A stretch of DNA of 64,000 bases from Mucilaginibacter ginsenosidivorax (lineage in GTDB: Bacteria > Bacteroidota > Bacteroidia > Sphingobacteriales > Sphingobacteriaceae), in the NCBI RefSeq assembly GCF_007971525.1, contig NZ_CP042437.1:7626001-7690000 (forward strand), given 5' to 3'. The position numbers were made by a program, and so were the translations under genes. The notes beneath the pieces were generated by a model. That model was not told where the DNA came from, ran no database searches, and saw only the letters and a list, made by a program, of their open reading frames with translations. This document shows positions 28,472-38,057 of the stretch, piece by piece. Each line of letters starts with the position of its first letter. Within the stretch, counting starts at the first letter, position 1.

Positions 28472-30274
28472 TTATTCCAGCGTACTTACTCCTTTAATGG
28501 TGGTTTTGGTTTCCTGGTGCATATCAAATACTGTTACACTGTTTTTTCCTTTAAGCAACCAGTTTGCCGGGCAATACAAATGGAACTGCGGGCCAACATT
28601 CCAGTACCGTCCCAGATTGTGGCCGTTTACCCAGATAACTCCCTTTTTAAAGTTACTAAGATCGAGATAAGTATCGGCCACTTTGCTTAATTCAAAGCCG
28701 CCTTTAAAGTATACGCCATCATGAAATCCTTCGGGATATTTATTGGTTAATGAGGCTATGAATTTTTCGTCCATAGGAAGTTTAAAAATCTGCCAGTTGG
28801 TAAGGGTCATTCCGTTAAGGGTAACACGGTCGGTAATGCCCTTGCGGTCAATCATGTATTGAGCAAAGTTTATATGGCCCATATTCTCAACCAGGATATC
28901 CAGTTGAGGGTCTTTTACATCGGATTTTGGCAGTTTGACAGTCCATTTGCCGCCATCGCGGTAAACGGTATCAACCAGTTTGCCATTTAGTAAAACAAGC
29001 GCGTAATCATGCGGCTCGGTAATGGTAAGGCTGCCGCTTTTATGGCCGATAAGTTTTGTGCGATACAATATAAAGCCGCTATACTGGCCAAGGGCTTCCA
29101 TTGGTACCGGTTGCGGCGATTTAACAGCCGCAGGCAATTCTTTCCAAACGGTAGTAAAAGGCGCCATATCAAAAGCCGGTATCTCGACAGTTGGTATCGG
29201 TTTTGGAACCTCAGGTATTTTGTATTTTACATGTTTGGCAATCAAATTACGCAGCGCAAAGTATTTGGGCGTTGGCGCGCCCTGCTCATTTATAGGCGCA
29301 TCATAATCGTAACTGGTAACATCGGGTTGAAACTGGGTAGGGCTAAATGCGTTTGCACCCGCGTTATAGCCAAAGTTGGTGCCGCCATGTACTACATATA
29401 AGTTGAAAGAGCGCTTGTGTTCAAGCAAATAAGTTACCTCTTTCACAATGCCATCAGTACCTGGCTTTTGCCATTTTTCTGTCCAGTGTGTTAACCAACC
29501 AGGGTACGATTCGCTGCTAAAGGCCGGAACATTGGGGTTTTGTTTGGCGGCCTGGTCAAAATCGGCATCACTGCTGCCGCTATCCAGGCCAATAGCTGCG
29601 CCGTCAACACCGCCGGCCTCCAGCATAAAAGCAGTTGGACCATCGGCAGTATAAAATGGCACGTTAATGCCATTGGTAACCCAAAGTTTTTTAAGCGTTT
29701 TAATGTAATCGCGGTCGTTAGCATAGCTGCCGTATTCGTTTTCGACCTGTACCATCAATATTGGGCCGCCGCTTGTACATTGCAGGCCCTTTACCTGTTG
29801 CGACAGTGCAGTTACGTACCTGGTTACCGCAGCCATATAACGCGGATCCATGCACCGTATTTTAATATCTGGTATTTTCAACAGGTATGGCGGCAATCCA
29901 CCAAAATCCCACTCGGCGCAAACGTACGGACCGGGGCGCAACAGTACCCACATACCCTCCTGTTTACACATACCAATAAATTCGGCAATATTCCTGTTTT
30001 CGGTTGTAAAATCGAATACTCCCGGCTGATGTTCCAGGTAGTTCCAAAAAACGTAAGCGGCAATGGTATTACAGCCCATGGCCTTCGCCATTTGGATGCG
30101 CTGGCGCCAGTACATTTTGGGAATCCTTGCCGGGTGCATTTCGCCGCTAATGATCTGGAATGGTTTGCCATCAAGCAAAAAATCGGTTTTGCTTAATGAG
30201 AAAACATGCCTTTGCTGCGCACCGGCTATACCCGCTGATATGATAAAAAGAAATAAGAGGACCGTTTTTTTCAT
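28472..30274 (-). CDS. Glycoside hydrolase family 35 beta-galactosidase
   Basis: A 600-residue secreted enzyme that removes terminal beta-galactosyl residues. A signal peptide ends near GIAGAQ. The GH35 TIM barrel spans about residues 25-345, with LDGKPFQIISGEMHPARIP and the proton donor Glu180 in QVENEYGSY. The nucleophile is Glu255 in SSESYPGW. The C-terminal region contains jelly-roll domains (KGVIWVNGHNLGRYW is a GH35 signature). It is a stand-alone gene with its own terminator. A perfect 16-bp LacI-type palindrome lies 77 bp upstream. Together with the rhamnogalacturonan genes at 38-42 kb it could serve pectin galactan side chains. Confidence 0.95.
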   Translation of the reverse strand: MKKTVLLFLFIISAGIAGAQQRHVFSLSKTDFLLDGKPFQIISGEMHPARIPKMYWRQRIQMAKAMGCNTIAAYVFWNYLEHQPGVFDFTTENRNIAEFIGMCKQEGMWVLLRPGPYVCAEWDFGGLPPYLLKIPDIKIRCMDPRYMAAVTRYVTALSQQVKGLQCTSGGPILMVQVENEYGSYANDRDYIKTLKKLWVTNGINVPFYTADGPTAFMLEAGGVDGAAIGLDSGSSDADFDQAAKQNPNVPAFSSESYPGWLTHWTEKWQKPGTDGIVKEVTYLLEHKRSFNLYVVHGGTNFGYNAGANAFSPTQFQPDVTSYDYDAPINEQGAPTPKYFALRNLIAKHVKYKIPEVPKPIPTVEIPAFDMAPFTTVWKELPAAVKSPQPVPMEALGQYSGFILYRTKLIGHKSGSLTITEPHDYALVLLNGKLVDTVYRDGGKWTVKLPKSDVKDPQLDILVENMGHINFAQYMIDRKGITDRVTLNGMTLTNWQIFKLPMDEKFIASLTNKYPEGFHDGVYFKGGFELSKVADTYLDLSNFKKGVIWVNGHNLGRYWNVGPQFHLYCPANWLLKGKNSVTVFDMHQETKTTIKGVSTLE

Positions 30275-30350
30275 GTGTGATGTAAAATAAATTTATAGCA
30301 AGCGTGCCGTGCTACAAATTTAAAATAACAAATGGTTTTTGATCGCCCTT

Positions 30351-30366
30351 ACACAAACGTTTGTGT
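30351..30366. promoter_or_regulatory. Candidate LacI/GalR-type operator upstream of the GH35 gene
   Basis: ACACAAACGTTTGTGT is a perfect 16-bp palindrome centred on CG, the general form of LacI-family operators. It lies 77 bp upstream of the beta-galactosidase start. Low-complexity GGTTCATT words follow at 30368-30405. No LacI-family gene is in the window, so the binding protein is unknown. Confidence 0.45.
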
Positions 30367-30440
30367 TTGGTTCATTGGTTTACTGGTTCATTAGTTCATT
30401 GGTCTTTTCCGGCGGAGCGTATCTGATTGTCGCTCCCATT

Positions 30441-31676
30441 TTACAACTCCGGCTGTTCTGTAAAATGTGGTAACGTAAACCGGAAACAGGTGCCTTTGTC
30501 TACCTCGGTATCTACGTTGATGGCACCTCCGTGGGCGGTTATAAAATCCTTTACCAGTAAAAGGCCCAGCCCGCTGCCTTTTTCCATATTGGTTCCTAAA
30601 ATAGAGGTTTGGCTGCTATTGCCAAAAAGCATGGCCTTAGTACTTTCGGCCATCCCTACGCCATTATCGCGAATACATATCTCGACCATATCGCCTGATA
30701 TACAGGCAGAAACTTTCACTGCGCCACCACCGTGTGGTGTATATTTGATGGCATTGGTTACCAGGTTTTGCAACACAGAGCGAAACATCAGGGCATCAGC
30801 CATGATATAAATATCTTCATCAACCTCATTTTCAAGGCTGATCTCTTTTTGATTAGCTGTTTCGCGTAACAGGTCAAGCGATTCGTTAATACCGTGAGGC
30901 AGATGCAACTTTACAGGCTGAAAACTTGTTTTTTCGCGCTGATTTTTGGCCCATTCAACAAGTTCATTCAGTTGACTAAGTATTTTGTTGGAAGTGCGGT
31001 TGATGATGCCCGATAACAGTTTAATTTGCTCTGGTTTCAGCTTATCAGCGTCCCTTTTTAAGTTTTCTGACGAGGCCAGCAGCGATGTCAGTGGATTACG
31101 CAAATCATGCGAAATGACCGACAGGAACTTATCTTTTGATAAGTTAAGGGCCTTAAGTTCATGGTTCAGGTTCTCCAGTGCAATGGTGCGTTCAAGTACG
31201 CGTTGTTCCAACTCCTGGTTAAGCTGGATAAGGTCGTTATTAATCAGCTGCAGTTTTTCTTCCTGCTGCTTCAGCAGCCGGTTTTTCTGGTATAGCTCGG
31301 TAAACACCGCCACTTTCGACCGCAGGATCTCCGGATTAAACGGCTTCCGCACAAAATCTACCGCACCGGCTTTGTAACCCTTAAATATAGCGGCCTCTTC
31401 ATAATCGTGCGCAGTTATAAAAATAATGGGAATGTGCCGTAGTTTATCCCGCTGGTAAATAAGTTCGGCAGTTTCGTACCCGTCCATCATGGGCATTTTT
31501 ACATCCAGCAGGATGAGCGAAAAATCATCCTCCTTTAGCAGGATCCGGAGCGCTTCGCGCCCGGAGGTGGCACTGGAAAAAGCATACTGATCTTTTTCCA
31601 GCACTACCCTCATCGATAGTAAATTATTTTCGTTATCATCAACCAACAGAATCTTAATGATACTGGTATCGTCCAT
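30441..31676 (-). CDS. Receiver-histidine kinase protein (REC-HisKA-HATPase)
   Basis: A 411-residue soluble signalling protein with no membrane segment. An N-terminal receiver (~8-122, phospho-acceptor Asp58 in LLDVKMPMMDG, switch Lys in VRKPF) is joined by a coiled coil (~130-175) to HisKA with His190 in ISHDLRNPL. HATPase_c follows (~280-405, N box LVTNAIKYTPHG, RDNGVGM, GSGLGLLLVKD). It begins 33 bp after the HAMP-array kinase on the same strand, so the two are almost certainly co-transcribed. It may pass phosphate to or from the three receivers of its partner. Neither protein has a DNA-binding output, so the end target is unknown. Confidence 0.93.
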   Translation of the reverse strand: MDDTSIIKILLVDDNENNLLSMRVVLEKDQYAFSSATSGREALRILLKEDDFSLILLDVKMPMMDGYETAELIYQRDKLRHIPIIFITAHDYEEAAIFKGYKAGAVDFVRKPFNPEILRSKVAVFTELYQKNRLLKQQEEKLQLINNDLIQLNQELEQRVLERTIALENLNHELKALNLSKDKFLSVISHDLRNPLTSLLASSENLKRDADKLKPEQIKLLSGIINRTSNKILSQLNELVEWAKNQREKTSFQPVKLHLPHGINESLDLLRETANQKEISLENEVDEDIYIMADALMFRSVLQNLVTNAIKYTPHGGGAVKVSACISGDMVEICIRDNGVGMAESTKAMLFGNSSQTSILGTNMEKGSGLGLLLVKDFITAHGGAINVDTEVDKGTCFRFTLPHFTEQPEL

Positions 31677-31709
31677 TTTGCGCGTATAAGTACTTTATTA
31701 TCGATATTA

Positions 31710-34700
31710 TTATTTAATGAGCCATACCCGCATCAGGGATAACAACTGATCGGTTTTTACAGGTTTGGTGATATAATCTGATGCCCCCGACGCGATACAT
31801 TTTTGCCTGTCGCCAATCATGGCTTTGGCCGTAACCGCAATTATCGGCAGGTTTTTATTCCGCGCCTCTTTGCGGATGATCTGTATTGTTTCGTACCCAT
31901 CCATTTCAGGCATCATGATATCCATCAGTACAATATCAATTGTTTTATCCTTATTTAATATTTCCAGTGCCTCGCGCCCGCTTTCGGCAGTAATCGCTTC
32001 TATTTTTGATCGTTCAAATACAGCGGTTAAAGCAAACAGGTTACGCACGTCGTCGTCAACAACCAGTACTTTTTTGCCGTCGAGCACATCTGCCTGGTTG
32101 CGTACACTGTCAATCATTTTCAGTTTACTTTCGCTGATATATTTTTTATCAACATGCAGCAGCACCAATATCTCCTCTAACAGGTAAACATGTGACGACG
32201 AAGTTTTAGTGATAATTTTATGGTTGAGGCGTTTAAGCTGAATGAGCTCATCCTGGGTAAAATCGCGGGCAGAATGCAGCAGGATGGTAGTTTGCTGTTG
32301 TTTTAACAGGTTTATTTTAGTGATCAGGTCCAGGCCGTTTGCATCGGGCAGCACAAAATCCATAATGATACAATCAAACATCTCCTTTTTAAGTACCGAC
32401 AATGCTTTTTTAGCAGTACCGGCACCCACAACCTCTACCCTGTCGCTTGATAACAATTCAGAAAGCCTGCTAAGTTCAGTTTCGTTATCTTCTATCACCA
32501 GCACCCGTTTTTTGGCATGCTCGTGGAAGCTTACTATACCTGTAATTAAATCCTGTAACGATGTATTTGACAGCGGTTTAAGGCTAAATGATTTGGCGCC
32601 GAGTTTGTGTGCCATTACCCTGTTATCCTCGCCCGATATTACGTGTACCGGGATATGCCTCAAATTGATATCGCTCTTAAGCAATTTAAGGATCTTCCAG
32701 CCGTTTGATTCGGGCATGTTTACATCAAGCGTGATGGCAATCGGGTTGTATTTGAGGATGTTATCAAAAATCTCGAGATAACTTATGGCTACCAGCACTT
32801 TTATGCCCATGTCATGGGCTTTATCTATCAGGATTTTTGTAAAGCGCAGGTCATCCTCCACAACCAGTAATACTTTATCTTCGGCTACTATATTGTGGCG
32901 GTCATCATCTATTACCATTTCGGCTGTTTCGGCCAGGCTGGTACGCAGGTGCGATACCGAAAGATTTTCCTTGATTTTCACCACAGGTGTTTTCTCTTCT
33001 TTATATTTCAATGGCAGGTAAAGCGTAAATGTACTGCCTTTGCCCAATTCGCTGCCCACGGTAATGGTTCCGCCCAGCAGTTCGGCGAAGCCTTTACTGA
33101 TGGATAAGCCAAGCCCGGTACCGCCATATTTACGACTGGTTGAACCTTCGGCCTGCTGAAAGGCTTCAAAAATGATACCCTGCGTATTTTTAGAAATACC
33201 GATGCCCGAATCCTCGATAGAAAATGCGATGACTTCGCCAGGCAGGCCAATAGGGTTTTCATGATCTACAGCAGGGCGGAAAATATGAAGTTTAACCCGT
33301 CCTTTTTCGGTAAACTTAAACGCGTTGGAGAGCAGGTTTTTGAGGATCTGGTTAAGGCGCTGCATATCGGTCTCCATCATTTCGGGCAGGGTTTCCTCTA
33401 CTTCAATCTCAAATTTCAGGTTTTTAGCTTCGGATATCGGTTTAAAGGTTGATTCGGCAAAGGACGCTATCTCTTTAAAGCTAACCGGCATCACATCCGC
33501 CGCTATTACACCCGATTCAATCTTCGACAGATCGAGGATATCATTAATCAGCTGGATAAGGTCATCGCCGCATGAGTGGATGGTTTTGGCAAACATTCTT
33601 TGCTTTTCGGTAAGGTTACCTTCGGGGTTTTCAAATAACTGCTGGGCCAGGATCAATAAGCTGTTAAGCGGCGTGCGCAGCTCATGCGACATATTGGCCA
33701 GGAACTCCGATTTATATTTGGAGGTAAGCGTAAGTTGCTCGGCCTTTTCCTCCAACGAGCGGCCTTTATCATGCAGCTCGTCATTCGCCCTTCTTAACTC
33801 TTCCTGCTGCGCCGAAAGCTCGCTGGCCAATGATTGCGATTGGCTTAGCAATTCTTCGGTACGGGTATTGGTTTCAATGTTGTTTAACACGATACCGATA
33901 CTTTCGGTAAGTTGATCCAGGAAGTCGATGTGGGTATCGCTGAAGTTTTCAAAAGAGGCCAGCTCGATAACCGCTTTTACATTATTTTCAAACAGTACCG
34001 GCAATATCACCAGGTCGATAGGTGCGGCATTGCCTATGCCAGAACTGATTTGTAAATATTCATTTGGTACATTGGCCAGCCTTATCCTTTCCTTATCGGT
34101 TGCGCACTGCCCTACCAGCCCTTCGCTAAGCGAAAATTCCTGGTTGATGAGTTTGCGGCTCTTTTGCGCATAACCCGCGAAAAGCTTCAGTTTGGGCTCG
34201 TCCGCCGCTTCGGGCTGCTCCAGTATATAAAACGCGCCGTAACGGGCATTCACCAGTTCGGCAAGTTCCGATAATACTTTGTTGGCCACCGCGTTCCGGT
34301 CGCGCTGTCCCTGCAACATTTGCGCAAATTTGGCCAGGTTTGATTTTAGCCAATCCTGCTCGTGGTTACGTAAGGTAGTACCTTTCAGGTTGGCAATCAT
34401 CTGGTTAATGGTATCCTTTAACGCTTCCAGCTCGCCTTTAGCCTCCACACGTATGGTACGGGTAAGGTCACCCTTGGTTACCGCCGAGGCTACTTCAGAT
34501 ATGGAACGTACCTGTACAGTAAGGTTTTGGGCCAGCTGATTTACGTTTTCAGTCAAATCCTTCCAGGTACCTGAAGCGCCCGGTACGCTGGCCTGCCCAC
34601 CCAAACGGCCTTGCACACCTACCTCGCGGGCTACCGTGGTTACCTCGTCGGCAAAAACCGCCAGGGTATCAATCATTTCGTTAATGGTATCTGTAAGCTG

Positions 34701-37361
34701 GGCCACCTCGCCTAAAGCGTTGATGGACAAACGCTGTTTCAGGTTACCTTTGGCAATACCGGTAGCCACCTTGGCAATACCGCGAATTTGTCCGGTAAGG
34801 TTGGATGCCATCTGGTTTACCGAGTCAGTTAAATCTTTCCAGGTACCGGCCACACCTTTTACGTGCGCCTGGCCGCCCAGCTTACCCTCGGTACCTACCT
34901 CACGCGCAACACGCGTTACTTCGGACGCGAAAGAGTTAAGCTGATCCACCATCGTGTTGATGGTATTTTTAAGGTCCATGATCTCGCCCTTCACGTCGAT
35001 GATAACCGTTTTTGAAAGGTCGCCGCTGGCCACCGCCTTGGTTACCTCGGCAATGTTACGCACCTGCGATGTTAAATTACTCGACATCTGGTTTACCGAA
35101 TCGGTCAAATCCTTCCAGGTACCCGCAACGCCCGGCACAAAGGCCTGGCCACCAAGGTTACCATCGGTACCTACCTCGCGCGCAACACGCGTTACTTCGG
35201 ATGCAAAACCACGCAGCTGATCAACCATCGTATTAATGGTCTCCTTCAGCTGTAATATCTCGCCCCTAACGTCAACCGTAATTTTTTTGGATAAATCGCC
35301 GTTTGCAATCGCAATGGATACGTCAGCTATATTTCTTAACTGCGCGGTAAGGTTACCCGCCATTTTGTTTACCGAGTCGGTCAAATCCTTCCAGGTACCA
35401 TCCACACCCGGCACATTGGCCTGGCCGCCTAACTGGCCTTCGGAACCTACTTCGCGGGCCACGCGGGTTACTTCGGATGCAAAACCGCGCAACTGGTCAA
35501 CCATGGTGTTGATTGTATCTTTAAGTTCCAATAACTCACCCTTAGCATTTACGGTGATCTTTCGCGAAAGGTCGCCCTTGGCCACGGCAGTGGTTACCTC
35601 GGCTATGTTACGTACCTGCGAGGTAAGGTTATCGGCCATTTTATTTACCGAATCAGTTAAATCCTTCCAGGTACCGCCTACACCCGGCACATTGGCCTGG
35701 CCGCCCAGCTGCCCTTCCGAACCTACCTCCCGTGCCACGCGCGTTACTTCAGATCCGAAGGAGTTCAGCTGATCCACCATCGTATTGATGGTGATCTTCA
35801 GTTCCAGCATCTCGCCCTGTACGTCAACCGTAATCTTTTTGGATAAGTCGCCTTTGGCCACCGCGGTGGTTACCTCGGCAATGTTACGTACTTGCCCGGT
35901 TAAGTTACCGGCCATCTGGTTTACCGAGTCTGTCAAATCCTTCCAGGTACCGCCTACCCCCGGCACATTGGCCTGGCCGCCTAACTGACCTTCGGAGCCT
36001 ACCTCACGCGCCACACGCGTTACCTCCGAAGAGAAGGAGTTAAGCTGATCCACCATCGTATTGATGGTATTTTTCAATTCCAGCAACTCACCTTTCGCAT
36101 CCACCGTAATTTTTCGCGAAAGGTCGCCCTTGGCCACGGCGGTGGTTACACCCGCAATATTACGTACCTGGTCGGTCAGGTTACTACCCATCTGGTTTAC
36201 CGAGTCGGTAAGGTCTTTCCACACACCGCCTACTCCTTTCACACGGGCCTGGCCGCCCAGTTTACCTTCGGTACCCACCTCGAGCGCCACACGCGTTACC
36301 TCGGATGCGAAGGAGTTGAGCTGATCCACCATCGTATTAATGGTTTTTTTCAGCTCCAGCATTTCGCCCTTTACGTCAACCGTAATTTTTTTAGAAAGGT
36401 CGCCGTTGGCTACCGCAGTGGTCACACCGGCTATATTACGTACCTGCGAGGTAAGGTTACCCGCCATACGGTTTACAGAATCTGTTAAATCTTTCCAGGT
36501 ACCCGCAACGCCTGGTACCTTGGCCTGGCCGCCCAGCTTACCTTCGGTACCTACCTCGAGCGCCACACGGGTTACCTCGGATGAGAAAGAGTTGAGCTGA
36601 TCCACCATCGTATTGATGGTATTTTTCAGCTCCAGGATCTCGCCTTTGGCCTCCACCGTGATCTTGCGCGAAAGGTCGCCCTTGGCAACGGCTGTGGTTA
36701 CCGCCGCTACGTTACGCACCTGGGCCGTTAAGTTACCGGCCATTTGGTTTACCGAGTCGGTAAGTTCGGCCCAAACGCCTGCTACGCCTTTAATTTTGGC
36801 CTGCTCGCCCAGTTTACCTTCCGAACCTACCTGCCGGGCTACCCGGGTAACCTCCATGGAGAATAGCTGGAGTTTGGAAAGCATTTGGTTTGATTCCTTG
36901 GCTATCCGCAGGAACTCCCCTTTCAGCGGATGGCCTTTAATCTCTAAGGGGATATGTTTAGATAAATCTCCGTTGGCAACAGAGTTAATCATCCCCGCAA
37001 TTTCCAGCGTAGGCGAAGTAAGGTCTTCGATAAGGTTGTTTAATGAGTTTACACCGCTGGCCCATTCGCCCTTGGCATCCGATAGCTCAATGCGCTTGCC
37101 CAGGTTGCCCCGTTTGCCAATGGTTTTTTCTGCAGCAGATATCTCGGCTACAAAACGCTCATTCATATCGATAATGTCATTGAGCACTTCGCAAATGCGG
37201 CCGTTGATGCCCGCCTGGGTTACCGGCATCCGTACATTAAGCCTGCCCCCCTTTACAAGCGACAGCACTTTAAGTAATTCTTTAAGGTCAAGGGAATCTG
37301 TGTCGGCATGTGGTGTTACGCCGGTTTCATTCAAGATGTTTTCTAAAATGTCGTCCTTCAT
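31710..37361 (-). CDS. Large cytoplasmic hybrid histidine kinase with HAMP array, GAF and three receiver domains
   Basis: An 1883-residue protein without signal peptide or membrane helix. Residues ~30-1000 are a run of HAMP units with a 92-residue period. Nine copies of the type GTWKDLTDSVNQMAGNLT are recognisable plus a degenerate first unit, and the matching AKGDLSRKITV element appears about ten times. Then follow a GAF domain (~1015-1165), a coiled coil, HisKA (His1226 in MSHELRTPLNS), HATPase_c (~1335-1460), and three receivers with acceptor residues Asp1546 (TLDVNMPESNG), Asp1668 (IMDFVLPDANG) and Asp1814 (LMDIMMPEMDG). Poly-HAMP kinases are known from fungal osmosensors of the Nik1 type and some bacteria. 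It heads a two-gene operon with the REC-kinase at 30441-31676. Confidence 0.96.
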   Translation of the reverse strand: MKDDILENILNETGVTPHADTDSLDLKELLKVLSLVKGGRLNVRMPVTQAGINGRICEVLNDIIDMNERFVAEISAAEKTIGKRGNLGKRIELSDAKGEWASGVNSLNNLIEDLTSPTLEIAGMINSVANGDLSKHIPLEIKGHPLKGEFLRIAKESNQMLSKLQLFSMEVTRVARQVGSEGKLGEQAKIKGVAGVWAELTDSVNQMAGNLTAQVRNVAAVTTAVAKGDLSRKITVEAKGEILELKNTINTMVDQLNSFSSEVTRVALEVGTEGKLGGQAKVPGVAGTWKDLTDSVNRMAGNLTSQVRNIAGVTTAVANGDLSKKITVDVKGEMLELKKTINTMVDQLNSFASEVTRVALEVGTEGKLGGQARVKGVGGVWKDLTDSVNQMGSNLTDQVRNIAGVTTAVAKGDLSRKITVDAKGELLELKNTINTMVDQLNSFSSEVTRVAREVGSEGQLGGQANVPGVGGTWKDLTDSVNQMAGNLTGQVRNIAEVTTAVAKGDLSKKITVDVQGEMLELKITINTMVDQLNSFGSEVTRVAREVGSEGQLGGQANVPGVGGTWKDLTDSVNKMADNLTSQVRNIAEVTTAVAKGDLSRKITVNAKGELLELKDTINTMVDQLRGFASEVTRVAREVGSEGQLGGQANVPGVDGTWKDLTDSVNKMAGNLTAQLRNIADVSIAIANGDLSKKITVDVRGEILQLKETINTMVDQLRGFASEVTRVAREVGTDGNLGGQAFVPGVAGTWKDLTDSVNQMSSNLTSQVRNIAEVTKAVASGDLSKTVIIDVKGEIMDLKNTINTMVDQLNSFASEVTRVAREVGTEGKLGGQAHVKGVAGTWKDLTDSVNQMASNLTGQIRGIAKVATGIAKGNLKQRLSINALGEVAQLTDTINEMIDTLAVFADEVTTVAREVGVQGRLGGQASVPGASGTWKDLTENVNQLAQNLTVQVRSISEVASAVTKGDLTRTIRVEAKGELEALKDTINQMIANLKGTTLRNHEQDWLKSNLAKFAQMLQGQRDRNAVANKVLSELAELVNARYGAFYILEQPEAADEPKLKLFAGYAQKSRKLINQEFSLSEGLVGQCATDKERIRLANVPNEYLQISSGIGNAAPIDLVILPVLFENNVKAVIELASFENFSDTHIDFLDQLTESIGIVLNNIETNTRTEELLSQSQSLASELSAQQEELRRANDELHDKGRSLEEKAEQLTLTSKYKSEFLANMSHELRTPLNSLLILAQQLFENPEGNLTEKQRMFAKTIHSCGDDLIQLINDILDLSKIESGVIAADVMPVSFKEIASFAESTFKPISEAKNLKFEIEVEETLPEMMETDMQRLNQILKNLLSNAFKFTEKGRVKLHIFRPAVDHENPIGLPGEVIAFSIEDSGIGISKNTQGIIFEAFQQAEGSTSRKYGGTGLGLSISKGFAELLGGTITVGSELGKGSTFTLYLPLKYKEEKTPVVKIKENLSVSHLRTSLAETAEMVIDDDRHNIVAEDKVLLVVEDDLRFTKILIDKAHDMGIKVLVAISYLEIFDNILKYNPIAITLDVNMPESNGWKILKLLKSDINLRHIPVHVISGEDNRVMAHKLGAKSFSLKPLSNTSLQDLITGIVSFHEHAKKRVLVIEDNETELSRLSELLSSDRVEVVGAGTAKKALSVLKKEMFDCIIMDFVLPDANGLDLITKINLLKQQQTTILLHSARDFTQDELIQLKRLNHKIITKTSSSHVYLLEEILVLLHVDKKYISESKLKMIDSVRNQADVLDGKKVLVVDDDVRNLFALTAVFERSKIEAITAESGREALEILNKDKTIDIVLMDIMMPEMDGYETIQIIRKEARNKNLPIIAVTAKAMIGDRQKCIASGASDYITKPVKTDQLLSLMRVWLIK
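34390..36865 (-). repeat. 276-bp tandem coding repeats of the HAMP array
   Basis: About nine 276-bp units encode the 92-residue HAMP repeats of the large kinase. Neighbouring units are very similar at DNA level (for example the words for NTINTMVDQL and TWKDLTDSVN recur nearly unchanged). Homogenisation or copy-number change by recombination is therefore plausible. The outer units have diverged more. Confidence 0.85.
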
Positions 37362-37709
37362 GGGAAGAGTTTAATTGTGATCCGTTTATTTAAAACAGCT
37401 TCTGCACAAACAAGCGAAACAACACATGGTTAAATCCATTATTGTAAATACAAAAGCGAGAATAAATTTCTAAAAAATTAAGACTGAAATACTAAAAAGA
37501 AAATATTTTTCAGGCACAATAAAGCATCGGCAATTAGCCAGCAAATAAAACAAATATTAAAGAAATTGTTTTAAAATTTAATTTTTTTGAGCGTTAAATT
37601 TATCGCTATACGAAAGGTTGTAAAGAGGATACTATGCCCTTACGCTATCCTGTTGATTATCATGCGATAGGCTCTGAAAGGGGTAATAGGGTATATTGCA
37701 TGGCGGCGA

Positions 37710-37851
37710 AGACTCACCCCGGCTACGCTACGCTGGCCGACCCTCCGGCTAAAGCCGCAAAGAGGGTGTCTCCAATTTTTTTTCGCCCCTCTATGCGACG
37801 AAGTCGGAGAGAGGGGCAGACGGGCGGAGCCTCGTCGGGGTGAGTCGTAGC
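37710..37851. repeat. Composite palindromic intergenic element
   Basis: Outer arms GACTCACCCCG (37711-37721) and CGGGGTGAGTC (about 37835-37845) enclose further stems, including CCCCTCT...AGAGGGG and CGAC-GAA-GTCG around 37785-37816. The sequence is much GC-richer than its surroundings. It lies in the 696-bp gap 37362-38057 between the divergent kinase and GH105 genes. The rest of that gap is AT-rich promoter-like DNA, plus a short TTTTGAATTTTGA repeat near 37960-37985. Confidence 0.75.
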
Positions 37852-38057
37852 CAGCATTCAATCGAATGTTTATGTAAATTCCAATCCCCAATGAGTAAGG
37901 ACAAGCTATGATGGCCCGCTTTTTTTAAGGCTGCTTGTCACAATTAAACCCAAAACCTTTTTGAATTTTGATTTTTGAATTTTGACTTAATTTTCCCCCT
38001 AAAAACATCTATTATCATAACTTTATAACCGAATACATCAACCAATTACGTTATTTA

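Noticed and set aside
29540..30196. 218-codon plus-strand open frame
   Set aside because: It lies antisense to the catalytic domain of the GH35 beta-galactosidase and shows no recognisable protein features.
34279..37374. A series of long plus-strand open frames with repeated sequences such as MVFFSSSISPFTSTVIFLERS
   Set aside because: They are antisense shadows of the HAMP-array coding repeats on the minus strand. Their repetitive nature comes from the 276-bp units, and the minus-strand protein has clear domains.
37634..37891. Short open frames on both strands over the composite palindrome
   Set aside because: They are created by the GC-rich hairpin repeat; the translations are Arg/Ser/Pro-rich and have no protein-like features.
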